From NCBI GenBank assembly GCA_905233765.1, contig CAJOCU010000004.1:62001-126000 (forward strand): 64,000 nucleotides of DNA, read 5' to 3'. The position numbers and the translations under genes were made by a program. The number at the start of each line of letters is the position of its first letter. Within the stretch, counting starts at the first letter, position 1. The notes under the pieces are model-generated. The model worked only from the letters and a program-made list of their open reading frames with translations. It did no database searches and had not been told where the DNA came from. The DNA is from an uncultured Bacteroidaceae bacterium. Lineage in GTDB: Bacteria > Bacteroidota > Bacteroidia > Bacteroidales > Bacteroidaceae. Positions 1 through 7,016 of the stretch are shown here, piece by piece.

Positions 1-1036
1 CGAGCAGCCCAATGCCGAGCGCATCGGCATCATCGCCCAGCGTCTGGCCAAGATTGTGCGCAGCCTCGATGACTCGCGTGCCGTCACAGGCGCCCTCGCC
101 GGTGTCGTCATGAGCAATGAGACAGCCTACCCCGAGGCTGTGGACGTCGTGGGCTACAACTACACCGAGAGCCGCTATACCACCGACCATCAGCGCTATC
201 CGCAGCGCGTCATCTACGGCAGCGAGAACCGCCACGACCTCCCCGCGTGGAAAGCCGTCCGCGACAACGAGCACATCTTCGGACAGTTCCTGTGGACAGG
301 TATCGACTATCTCGGCGAGAGCGGCCCCTGGCCAGCACGTGGCTCCACCGCAGGGTTGCTGGACCTCGCCGGCAACGTGAAACCCCTCGGGCACTACCGC
401 GCCGCGCTGTGGGCCGAGCAGCCTGTGTGCTATATCGGCACCACACCCCTCATGCAACCCAATGGTCGTCGCAACCGTAACCGCAACTGGGTCTCCCCCT
501 ACGCTCCCGCCGTCTGGAACTATGAGGACGGCCAGCGCGTCCGCGTCGTCTGCTACACCAACGCTCCGTCTGCACGTCTGCTGCTGAACAACACTCCCAT
601 AGGCGGCGACCCCAAGCGCGACGAAGACACCGACATCCTCTACTGGGACATCGACTATCAGTCCGGAACGTTGCGCTGCGAAGCCACCAACGGCGCCACC
701 TCCACGATCACCACCTGCGGACGTCCTTATGCCCTGCGCGCTACCCTCGACCCCACCGCATCGGCGTCCGGCGACGTCGTCCTCATCCATATCGAGGTCG
801 TTGACGAAGACGGCAACTTCGTACCGCTGGCCGACAATGACATCACCTGCCACATCGACGGTATCTCACGTCTGCTCGGCTTGGAGAACGGCGACATCAG
901 CGACACCTCCAACAAAACCGACCGCCACGAACGCGCCCACGCCGGCCGCCTCCTGGCCTACATCACCCGAGGCAACGCCACCATCCGCTTCACCTCTCCC
1001 CTCCTCCGCCCAGCCGAAGTGAGCGTGTCCCATTAG
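1..1036 (+). CDS. Glycoside hydrolase family 2 protein, C-terminal part (5' end outside window)
   Basis: The frame is open from base 2, so the gene begins before the window. The first part reads as the end of a GH2 TIM barrel, with the motif VIYGSEN, whose Glu fits the GH2 nucleophile position, followed by FGQFLWTGIDYLGE, typical of the barrel end in bacterial GH2 beta-galactosidase-like enzymes. The rest resembles the DUF4982 and Ig-like C-terminal modules of polysaccharide-degrading Bacteroidetes GH2 enzymes (LLLNNTPIGG, then VVLIHIEVVDEDGNFVP). Such enzymes usually act in the periplasm on plant or host glycans. The substrate cannot be read from this fragment. It ends at TAG 1034-1036 and is followed by a 900-bp stretch of repeats. 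Confidence 0.85.
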   Translation, partial: EQPNAERIGIIAQRLAKIVRSLDDSRAVTGALAGVVMSNETAYPEAVDVVGYNYTESRYTTDHQRYPQRVIYGSENRHDLPAWKAVRDNEHIFGQFLWTGIDYLGESGPWPARGSTAGLLDLAGNVKPLGHYRAALWAEQPVCYIGTTPLMQPNGRRNRNRNWVSPYAPAVWNYEDGQRVRVVCYTNAPSARLLLNNTPIGGDPKRDEDTDILYWDIDYQSGTLRCEATNGATSTITTCGRPYALRATLDPTASASGDVVLIHIEVVDEDGNFVPLADNDITCHIDGISRLLGLENGDISDTSNKTDRHERAHAGRLLAYITRGNATIRFTSPLLRPAEVSVSH

Positions 1037-1069
1037 TAGATTTCTACAAAGCTTCAAGCTTTATCATCG

Positions 1070-1257
1070 TTTCTCACAGGTGAGAAAGATTTTTCTCATG
1101 CGTGATAAACTTTTTTCTCACGCGTGATAAAGATTTTTCTCACGTGAGAAAAATTTGTCCCATGCGTGGTACAAAACATAAGACCACGGTCTTACGGCTC
1201 GAGGACCGCGGTCTTATGGCCGGAGGACCATGGTATTCTAATTCAAGGACCGGCCTA
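1070..1257. repeat. Array of nine imperfect palindromes spaced every 21-22 bp
   Basis: Nine dyad symmetries follow each other with centres near 1078, 1100, 1122, 1143, 1164, 1186, 1208, 1230 and 1252. The first four have arms of the type TTTCTCAC / GTGAGAAA or GTGATAAA; the fifth is intermediate (TTTGTCCC...GTGGTACAAA); the last four have arms of the type AAGACC or AGGACC / GGTCTTA. Arm sequences change along the array while most units stay symmetric. The spacing equals about two helical turns. There is no variable spacer, so this is not a CRISPR array. Function unknown; a set of protein-binding sites or a chain of small hairpins are both possible. Confidence 0.85.
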
Positions 1258-1301
1258 CCCTCCCCCATCCTATTCTGTGTGAATCGTCAAAAAAGCGTTC
1301 C

Positions 1302-1423
1302 AACCTACACCTTTTCACCCAACCTTCACCCGAACCTACACCCACTTATCCATCTCATATTCTGACATTTCACTATCAAAGGTGTAGGTATGTAGGTTAT
1401 TTGGAGAAAATTTACGCGCGCGT
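1302..1423 (+). repeat. Dispersed intergenic element, copy 1 (AACCTACACC family)
   Basis: Three direct units close to AACCTWCACCC are followed by about 38 bp of unique sequence, then an inverted unit (GGTGTAGGTATGTAGGTT), then ACGCGCGCGT. The same order of parts occurs in reverse orientation at 58094-58217, where the spacer differs. A small hairpin (CCCTCC / GGAGGG, 1453-1469) lies just downstream. No coding potential seen; the 87-aa ORF over this area is chance. Confidence 0.75.
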
Positions 1424-1495
1424 GTTTCACCCGCGAACCTTATTTATATATTCCCTCCTTTCCGGAGGGTTCGTAGGGTTTTTCGCAAAAGTTTT

Positions 1496-1583
1496 TTCAA
1501 AACAGTTAGCACATGTCACTTTTTTGACTGATTGAAGTGCCCCCAAAAGTTGAACTGTAGTGATATGTGCTAACTATTTTGAA
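1496..1583. repeat. Short inverted-repeat (MITE-like) element with 25-bp ends
   Basis: Two 25-bp arms face each other (1496-1520 and 1559-1583) with two mismatches, around a 38-bp centre. The right arm begins AGTGATATGTGCTAACTATT. The centre contains TGAAGTGCCCCCAAAAGTTG, which looks like the terminal repeat of an IS3-family insertion sequence (from memory, not searched). The right arm is repeated exactly at 6983-7007 and the arm sequence recurs at 59773-59797. Confidence 0.7.
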
Positions 1584-1597
1584 TAAAAAAATTTTTA

Positions 1598-1633
1598 TTT
1601 TGACTTGACATAAAGAAATAATCGCTATCTTTG
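1598..1633 (+). promoter_or_regulatory. Promoter of the restriction-modification-like island
   Basis: A Bacteroidetes -7 box, TATCTTTG, is at 1626-1633. TTTGAC (1598-1603) and TTGAC (1605-1609) are candidate -33 elements at 24 and about 18 bp spacing. A perfect inverted repeat GTGCCC-GAAA-GGGCAC (1633-1648) covers the expected start point, so it may act as an operator or as a 5' stem. It would transcribe the structured leader and the methyltransferase operon. Confidence 0.6.
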
Positions 1634-1957
1634 TGCCCGAAAGGGCACGAATCGAGTAAAAAAACGATGGGAAAACCTCAGCGGAGGGGCCTGATCAATC
1701 TTAATGGGAATCATAGCGTTTGTGCTATATTCGATGATGTCCAAGAACCTAGGAAATTCATAAGACATCCAATGTAACGAATAAGTGCCGACGTCTACGC
1801 GATAGCGTGGACTGGACTTATCTACATGGATGGGTTTTCCTAGGACCTTTGGACATCGATAAGAGCGGTTCACGCTCTTATTGTGTCCAAAGGTTCTATG
1901 TTGAGAACCCATTATCATTCGAATAGAGGTCCATTCGCTTTAAAGCTATATGCGTAA
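1633..1957 (+). ncRNA. Long structured leader or small RNA upstream of the methyltransferase operon
   Basis: No credible protein is encoded here, but complementary segments are dense. Seen by eye: CCTC/GAGG hairpin (1676-1687); ATAGC/GCTAT (1713-1728); a long nested stem joining 1736-1756 to 1836-1857, inside it 1766-1776 with 1823-1832, ATAAGT 1781-1786 with 1816-1821, and an 8-bp stem 1793-1812 with a GATA loop; then a strong hairpin 1845-1894 (ACCTTTGGACA / TGTCCAAAGGT plus ATAAGAGCG / CGCTCTTAT); and TAATGGG (1702-1708) with CCCATTA (1908-1914). Segment 1849-1857 is used by both the long stem and the strong hairpin, so two exclusive folds are possible. A last hairpin (1930-1962) covers the likely start codon of the next gene. 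I do not recognise the family. Confidence 0.6.
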
Positions 1958-2991
1958 ATGGATTTTTTATCAAAGAATTACAATCTGTCAACAACCCACG
2001 CTCTATACATGGGATATATCCGTATCGTGGGAAGATCGCTGCCTTAGATGCAGAGCAAATACTTTCTCAGATGCCAAAAGGTAGTACTGTTCTTGATCCC
2101 TTTTGTGGTTCAGGGACAATCGTTTATGAAGGCCTGAAATATGGCTTGCATACAATTGGTATCGATGCTAATCCGATTGCTGTTACTTTGTCAAACGGAA
2201 AGATACACATCCCCTTGTCTTTCCAAGAAGTGAAAGACGAAGTTGAGTGTTTAATCAATAAAGCTAATAATCTGTCTGAGGTACCAACAGCATCAGAATA
2301 TCCTACAAGTATATTCCATGAGAAGTCTCTCAATGAAATAATGAGGATGAGTGTTCTCTATAATGAGATGTCAGATTATGTGAAAGCGTGCTATCTAGGC
2401 ACTATTGCTTTAACAGCAAGAGGATGCAATGACTACAAATGGACATCAAGTACGGTAGGGAAAAACATTGAACCTAAACGATACATACCTTTCTATGAAA
2501 AACTTCAGTTGAAAGTAAATAAACACTTCCTACCGATAGCTAATAGCAGCATGGTTTATTATGAAGACAGCAGAAATCTTGACAAAATCATCAAACCAAA
2601 TTCTGTTGACTTCATTTTTTCGAGTCCGCCATATTTCGATTGTCTTGACTATACTGCATATTATGCAAGAATTATCTACGACATTTTAGGCTACGAAAGG
2701 ATTCAAATCAGATCGCGTCTAATACAAAACTTTGAGAACTACAAAGAGGATATGAAAACTGTCCTTAACAAACTTTACGAAGTTCTCAAACCTAGTGGTC
2801 AAGTTATTTTCGTGGTAGGCGACAAGAAGATACATGGAAAGGTGATTAATGGCGCTGAATTTTTCCAAACCATAAGTCCATTCAAAAGCTATTCTATTGT
2901 AGAGCGTTCCTACTCTGGGACTAGCTCAAAAGTATTCGATGCAATTAATAAAACTGAAAGAAAGGAGCAGATTATAATATGGACAAAATAA
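1958..2991 (+). CDS. DNA methyltransferase M1 (N4-cytosine/N6-adenine type), with an apparent frame slip near the start
   Basis: An S-adenosylmethionine-dependent DNA methyltransferase. Motif I is DPFCGSGT and catalytic motif IV is SSPPYF, in the order I then IV. The ATG-initiated frame in the track starts at 2071, but the frame is open from 1927 and upstream residues look genuine (PRSIHGIYPYRGKIAALDA). No ATG, GTG or TTG exists in that upstream frame. An ATG at 1958 is one base out: adding one T to the T6 run at 1963-1968 would give MDFFIKELQSVNNPRS joined to the rest. So either a base is missing (sequencing or real mutation), slippage restores the frame, or translation begins at an unusual codon. 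The start lies in a hairpin. It overlaps the next gene by 13 bp. AT-rich, unlike its surroundings. Confidence 0.8.
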
Positions 2992-3821
2992 ACAAATTGA
3001 TTATAGGTGATTCATCTGTCTTCAATCATGATTCGAGTGATATGAGTGTGATACCAGATGAGAGTGTACATTTGATAATTACAAGTCCACCATATTGGAC
3101 TTTAAAAGATTATGATGTTGATGGACAGATAGGAAAAGGAAGTAGCTCTTATGACTATTACCTAAGTGAATTGAATAAGGTATGGAAAGAATGCGTCCGC
3201 GTTTTGGTACCAGACGGAAAAATTTGCATAAATATCATGCCGTTCCTTCTCACTGGTAAAGCTGCAAGATTTGACAGAAGAGAAACCAGATTGGTGTTGG
3301 GCGATATAGAATCGTTCATGAATACAACAGGGTGTATGTATCAATTTGGATTGTACATCTGGGATAAAAGAAAGATTGCAAGATTTAGTTCATTTGGGAG
3401 CTATCCCTATCCACCAAATATTTTCTCTACTTATCCTTACGAATGGATTACGGTTTTCTCAAAAGAGGGGAAGCGTAAACCGGTTCCTAAAGAAATAAAA
3501 GAGAAGTCGAAGCTTACGACAGAAGAATGGCAAAAGTGGGCCATCAATTCTATATGGGAAATGCAACCTGCAAAGGCAAAATCAGAAGGTCATCCTGCTC
3601 CGTTCCCCAAAGAGCTTCCCATGCGTCTAATTAAACTATATAGTTTTTGGGGAGACACTGTATTAGACCCATTTGCTGGAACGGGAACAACACTTTTAGC
3701 GGCTCAAGAACTTGGACGTAAATCCATCGGCTTTGAGTTGAATCCAGAGTATATAAAGCTCATAAAGAATAAACTTTCCCCTATAATTTCCCAACAATGC
3801 CTATTTACAGAGGAAACATAA
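2979..3821 (+). CDS. DNA methyltransferase M2 (beta-type N4-cytosine/N6-adenine)
   Basis: 280 aa. Motif IV TSPPYW comes early (about residue 35) and motif I DPFAGTGTT late (about residue 230), the permuted order of beta-class enzymes such as many type II m4C/m6A methyltransferases. TSPPYW suggests N4-cytosine but does not settle it. It overlaps M1 upstream by 13 bp and the next small gene by 25 bp, so the genes are probably translated together. Two different methyltransferases next to each other are common where the recognition site is asymmetric and each strand needs its own enzyme; that is an inference here. Confidence 0.9.
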   Translation: MDKINKLIIGDSSVFNHDSSDMSVIPDESVHLIITSPPYWTLKDYDVDGQIGKGSSSYDYYLSELNKVWKECVRVLVPDGKICINIMPFLLTGKAARFDRRETRLVLGDIESFMNTTGCMYQFGLYIWDKRKIARFSSFGSYPYPPNIFSTYPYEWITVFSKEGKRKPVPKEIKEKSKLTTEEWQKWAINSIWEMQPAKAKSEGHPAPFPKELPMRLIKLYSFWGDTVLDPFAGTGTTLLAAQELGRKSIGFELNPEYIKLIKNKLSPIISQQCLFTEET

Positions 3822-4240
3822 ATAGTACACTAGCTTCAATTGTAACTAACTCGTCAGACGGTGAGGAAAAACAATTCTTTTATCACATACCATGCAAGAA
3901 AGAGTTGGACTCGCTAGTGTATTTTGCCAGCAACATTGAGTCGAAAAACCGTTCTGTGTTTATACGAGTAAACTATGAATGGGAGTACGGTTTGAGGGCA
4001 AGGAGAATAGATTTGGTTTCAAAGGAAGCAAATACTATCACCTTATATAAGAAGTCGACAAAGTTTTCAACAGACAGTAATGCTATAGATCTTTCTCGAC
4101 TTAAAGAAAGTGTTACTGATTCTTTCCCTAACGTGAACGTCAAGTGTATGCTTTTATTTTCCGAAGCAATCGAAGAACAGAGTATACGTCAGACATTAGA
4201 TTCTTTAAAACTTGATGTGGGATTTCTGATAATATTGTAA
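3797..4240 (+). CDS. Small protein with a PD-(D/E)XK-like core, possible nuclease subunit
   Basis: 147 aa, not recognised as a known family. The middle has the pattern E61-W-E, then RRIDLV with D72, then ITLYKK (Y84-K85-K86), followed by a helix and a hydrophobic strand (KCMLLFSE). This follows the layout of a PD-(D/E)XK core, but the usual Glu two residues before the Lys is Tyr here, so it may be inactive or the match may be chance. The chosen start overlaps M2 by 25 bp; the stop is 2 bp from the next start. Could be a cleavage or accessory subunit of the island. Confidence 0.6.
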   Translation: MPIYRGNINSTLASIVTNSSDGEEKQFFYHIPCKKELDSLVYFASNIESKNRSVFIRVNYEWEYGLRARRIDLVSKEANTITLYKKSTKFSTDSNAIDLSRLKESVTDSFPNVNVKCMLLFSEAIEEQSIRQTLDSLKLDVGFLIIL

Positions 4241-4242
4241 TT

Positions 4243-5418
4243 ATGGCATTTCTAATCAATCGTACTGCAGCAGCCAGAATTGAATGTTTGCATGCACTCG
4301 CCTTGTTAATTGTGGAGAAGTTTGGCACATACGGGAAACCATTCAATCTTAAGGATGTTAAGTTTGACCGTAATGCCGTCAACATCCACCAATATTGTAC
4401 ATTGCTCAAAGAGGACGATTTAGTTGGTAAGTATTGTCGGTTTAAAGAAAATCCGCTTGATGATGCTGGATGCTCCATCACAAATGGGGTACTAAGCGAC
4501 ACAACAAAGTCAAAAGAAGTTAGCAACACAATAAATGCAATGCACGCACTTGGCTTTGTTGAACGAGTAGGAAGAAAGGTCAGAATAACATCTTTTGGCG
4601 TTAGGTTTGCTAAAGCTAAATACGGAACTGGTGATATGCAGGCAATCATTAAAAAAGCTGTTTTGAATTATGGCCCAGTTGTCGGTGTAATGTATGGCCT
4701 ATCAAAATATAACCCTGGTGACACCTTTAATGTTAGTGAGATAAATGTTGGGTATCCATCCCCAACTGAATTTGTAGAATATAATGGATCAATGGTAGAA
4801 CTCTCTGCAGGCTCCACGCAGGATTCAAACACAAGAACAAAATCGTGTATATTAGCTTGGCTGACTCAGGGAGGTTATATCAAGCCTGTTCATTTTACGC
4901 CATCAGATTCCCCATATCCACATGTAGCTTACCGTGATTATATTAATAGCGAACATCGGATGGGACAGTTGTATGAAATAGTAGATTTCCCAAATACCGA
5001 GATAACAGATAGACCTCTCAACTATGACAATCTTACAAAAATGAATTTCTGTCTTAGGGAGAATGGGCAATCTGTTGTCCGTGAAGCGACGATGTATTAC
5101 GAAACAAAAATCAAAAATCGTCGATTTGCTATTCTTTTCCTTCTTAATCTTGCTTTTCAAAACAAAACCGCAGTTGCATTAAGCGATATCATAGATGTCT
5201 TGAAAGAAGATAAAAGTAAATTTGTGGTTTCTGAAGAGGATTTGGAAGAAACCATCTCGACTGAGATAGAGATTGCTTTCATGGCAGGAATACCATATGT
5301 AGGACGATATATGAACGGGAAACTATATCTACAACCGACAAAAGGGCTTAATTTAAAAGAGTTGGAGGAAGGTGCTCCTCAAGAAGTCATAAACTTTCTA
5401 AACCAATATAGCTATTAA
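4243..5418 (+). CDS. Winged-helix-like protein, putative DNA-recognition subunit
   Basis: 391 aa. I do not recognise the family. Two stretches look like winged-helix DNA-binding units: near residues 8-60 (IECLHALALLIVEKFG and following) and near 85-125 (SNTINAMHALGFVERVGRKV, with ITSFGVRFAKAKYG). No nuclease motif is seen. No signal peptide or membrane segment. Its stop overlaps the next start as TAATG, so the two are probably coupled in translation. From context it could read the target DNA for the nuclease encoded next; this is inference. Confidence 0.65.
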   Translation: MAFLINRTAAARIECLHALALLIVEKFGTYGKPFNLKDVKFDRNAVNIHQYCTLLKEDDLVGKYCRFKENPLDDAGCSITNGVLSDTTKSKEVSNTINAMHALGFVERVGRKVRITSFGVRFAKAKYGTGDMQAIIKKAVLNYGPVVGVMYGLSKYNPGDTFNVSEINVGYPSPTEFVEYNGSMVELSAGSTQDSNTRTKSCILAWLTQGGYIKPVHFTPSDSPYPHVAYRDYINSEHRMGQLYEIVDFPNTEITDRPLNYDNLTKMNFCLRENGQSVVREATMYYETKIKNRRFAILFLLNLAFQNKTAVALSDIIDVLKEDKSKFVVSEEDLEETISTEIEIAFMAGIPYVGRYMNGKLYLQPTKGLNLKELEEGAPQEVINFLNQYSY

Positions 5419-6434
5419 TGGGCAAGTTTTGTTTATACGCAGACAACCGGCTTGATGCCCCTTGTGCTTTTTTACAAATGTACAAATATTCGTATCTTAC
5501 TCATTTTATAGATGACGAAAGACATAGTAAGGGTAAATCATCACATAGCGTTCCATTATTGGTTAGTTGCTTAAAGAATGGCGAAGACACGGTTAGTAGG
5601 TTCACTGTTAAAGATGAGTGCTGCATTAATTGTATGTTTTGTGTCTTCGGTTGTGTGGGAAACAGAATTCTTTTAACAAATAGATTCCACCCGAAAAAGT
5701 TTTGTTATGACATCACAACAGAAGAACTGTCAGAATTAGAGAAGACTGCACAGAAACTATTCAAAGGCACATTCATTCAATTACCCAAAGTCCCAATTAG
5801 TCAATTATCTGTAAAATATAAAAGTTTTGAATCATTTACAGCTGTCGATGAAACCAAGAATATTGCCGTTTGGACAGCAAATGTTATGAAATTCCTCAGC
5901 ACGTCTCTTGAACCACGTCTTTCTTTAGAGGTCGGTTTGCGTATTTATCAAAGAGATAGAGGAGGAAGATTAGATGTAAGCCTACTAAACACAAGGGATA
6001 AGTTTCTTTTTGTAGCAGAAACAAAAGTAGACTTCAACCACATGATGGCAGAAGGCCGATATGAGTCTCAGATGATTGCCTATGAGACTGAGTTGGAGCA
6101 AGTTGACAACGGCATTAAGCGAGCCAAGTTTTTGGTCATTGGAGGTCGCGAATGTGATCTGCTTCCGTCTTCAGTAAGAGGTGCTACTTCAGGTCCACGT
6201 GCAGATTTGTTTTATAGTGTTCTGCGCAAACAAAATTTGTTCTTCTTCTCAGCAAATGCCTTGCTTGCACTCGGTTTACAGAAGTTGTATATTTCAATCA
6301 ATAAATATTCGTTAGAGTCTCTATATCCTATTATCAATCACAAGAACTTTGTTGGTCTTTTATCTTCTGGTGTAGTTTCTACAGACGGAAGGATTATAGC
6401 CTTAGATGAAGCTCTACAACTGGTAAATCAGTAG
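5418..6434 (+). CDS. PD-(D/E)XK nuclease with a ferredoxin-like four-cysteine motif
   Basis: 338 aa. Residues 69-79 read C-INC-MFC-VFGC, that is CX2CX2CX3C, the spacing of a classical [4Fe-4S] ligand set. Residues 182-203 contain GGRLDVSLL then FVAETKVDF; D186, E201 and K203 fit a PD-(D/E)XK nuclease active site, with E171 as a possible extra ligand. Cas4 and AddB also pair RecB-like nuclease folds with Fe-S clusters, but their cysteines are arranged differently. As last gene of the operon after two methyltransferases it is the best candidate for the restriction nuclease. It could alternatively bind zinc through the cysteines. Cluster binding and cleavage are inferred from motifs only. Confidence 0.75.
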   Translation: MGKFCLYADNRLDAPCAFLQMYKYSYLTHFIDDERHSKGKSSHSVPLLVSCLKNGEDTVSRFTVKDECCINCMFCVFGCVGNRILLTNRFHPKKFCYDITTEELSELEKTAQKLFKGTFIQLPKVPISQLSVKYKSFESFTAVDETKNIAVWTANVMKFLSTSLEPRLSLEVGLRIYQRDRGGRLDVSLLNTRDKFLFVAETKVDFNHMMAEGRYESQMIAYETELEQVDNGIKRAKFLVIGGRECDLLPSSVRGATSGPRADLFYSVLRKQNLFFFSANALLALGLQKLYISINKYSLESLYPIINHKNFVGLLSSGVVSTDGRIIALDEALQLVNQ

Positions 6435-6438
6435 TTAC

Positions 6439-6822
6439 TTATAGTTTCCCAATCACCTTCAATCGGCTTCTGATAGCCCCCACACTTCTCTCAAACATCT
6501 CTGAGAGTTCATGGATAGAATGACCTTCATTGAATAGGCGTCCTAAAAGAGCGTCTGCTTCTTCGTCCCATCTCTCATAAGCATAACCGTTTTCTTTTCT
6601 CCGCACCTCAATAGAATGCGATTCCGACGGATAGCTTTCATTTTGAGAAACGGTCTTGAGTTTCAGATAATCAATTACCTTGTCTATCGCATTTCTAAAG
6701 AGCAGTAACTCGGATTTATCAATGAAAATATCATTTCTCTGAAAAATACCATTTCCTAAACGCTTGCTTTGGGTAATCTTGAGATATTCTGTTTGCGTGT
6801 TATTCTTTAAATCAAAAAACAA
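6439..6822 (-). CDS. PUR-domain (DUF3276-like) protein with C-terminal helix-turn-helix, 5' end apparently lost
   Basis: 127 aa from a TTG codon. The first 60 residues match the PUR-like single-stranded nucleic-acid-binding pattern of Bacteroidetes DUF3276 proteins (KLFFDLKNN, YLKITQSKR, then FRNAIDKVIDYLK). The last 45 are a Myb/HTH-like unit (ERWDEEADALLGRLF, SVGAIRSRLK). The frame stays open upstream to 6993 with protein-like sequence and no ATG or GTG, and stops at TAG 6994-6996 inside the 25-bp repeat. The repeat therefore seems to have cut off the original 5' end. It converges with the nuclease gene, with only 4 bp between the stops. It may be a remnant or may still be made from TTG. 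Confidence 0.55.
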   Translation of the reverse strand: MFFDLKNNTQTEYLKITQSKRLGNGIFQRNDIFIDKSELLLFRNAIDKVIDYLKLKTVSQNESYPSESHSIEVRRKENGYAYERWDEEADALLGRLFNEGHSIHELSEMFERSVGAIRSRLKVIGKL

Positions 6823-6982
6823 TTTTCCTTCTTCAGTTGTGATGGCGTAGCTTAACTGTTCTCGAATCCCATGACTATTTATGCTGTCAACATTATACTC
6901 TGCTTCTGCCTCAGCTACGGCAGGTATAGTCGTGTCTTCAAAGACAGGATAGGGTTGGTGTCTGGGGATCGCGATGATGTCC

Positions 6983-7007
6983 AGTGATATGTGCTAACTA
7001 TTTTGAA
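6983..7007 (+). repeat. 25-bp repeat, right boundary of the island
   Basis: Exact copy, in the same orientation, of the right arm of the element at 1559-1583 (begins AGTGATATGTGCTAACTATT). The two copies bracket the whole AT-rich island. It lies directly beside the stop codon of the TPR gene and inside the 5' part of the truncated PUR gene. On its left side it shares a further stretch (TCATCxCGATyCC on the other strand) with the copy at 59773-59797. Confidence 0.75.
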
Positions 7008-7016
7008 AAAAGTTTT

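Noticed and set aside
1070-1257. CRISPR array
   Set aside because: Units are palindromes spaced 22 bp with drifting arms; there are no identical repeats with unique spacers and no cas genes nearby.
1102-1365. 87-aa plus-strand ORF over the palindromic array
   Set aside because: Its sequence is explained by the palindromes and the dispersed element; no domain, no promoter, low-complexity start.
1625-1918. 97-aa minus-strand ORF in the leader
   Set aside because: The region is dense in complementary stems, has a plus-strand promoter, and the peptide has no protein-like pattern.
1633-1957. Retron msr-msd, RNase P, tmRNA or 6S RNA
   Set aside because: No reverse transcriptase is encoded nearby, and the conserved sequence blocks of the housekeeping RNAs are absent.
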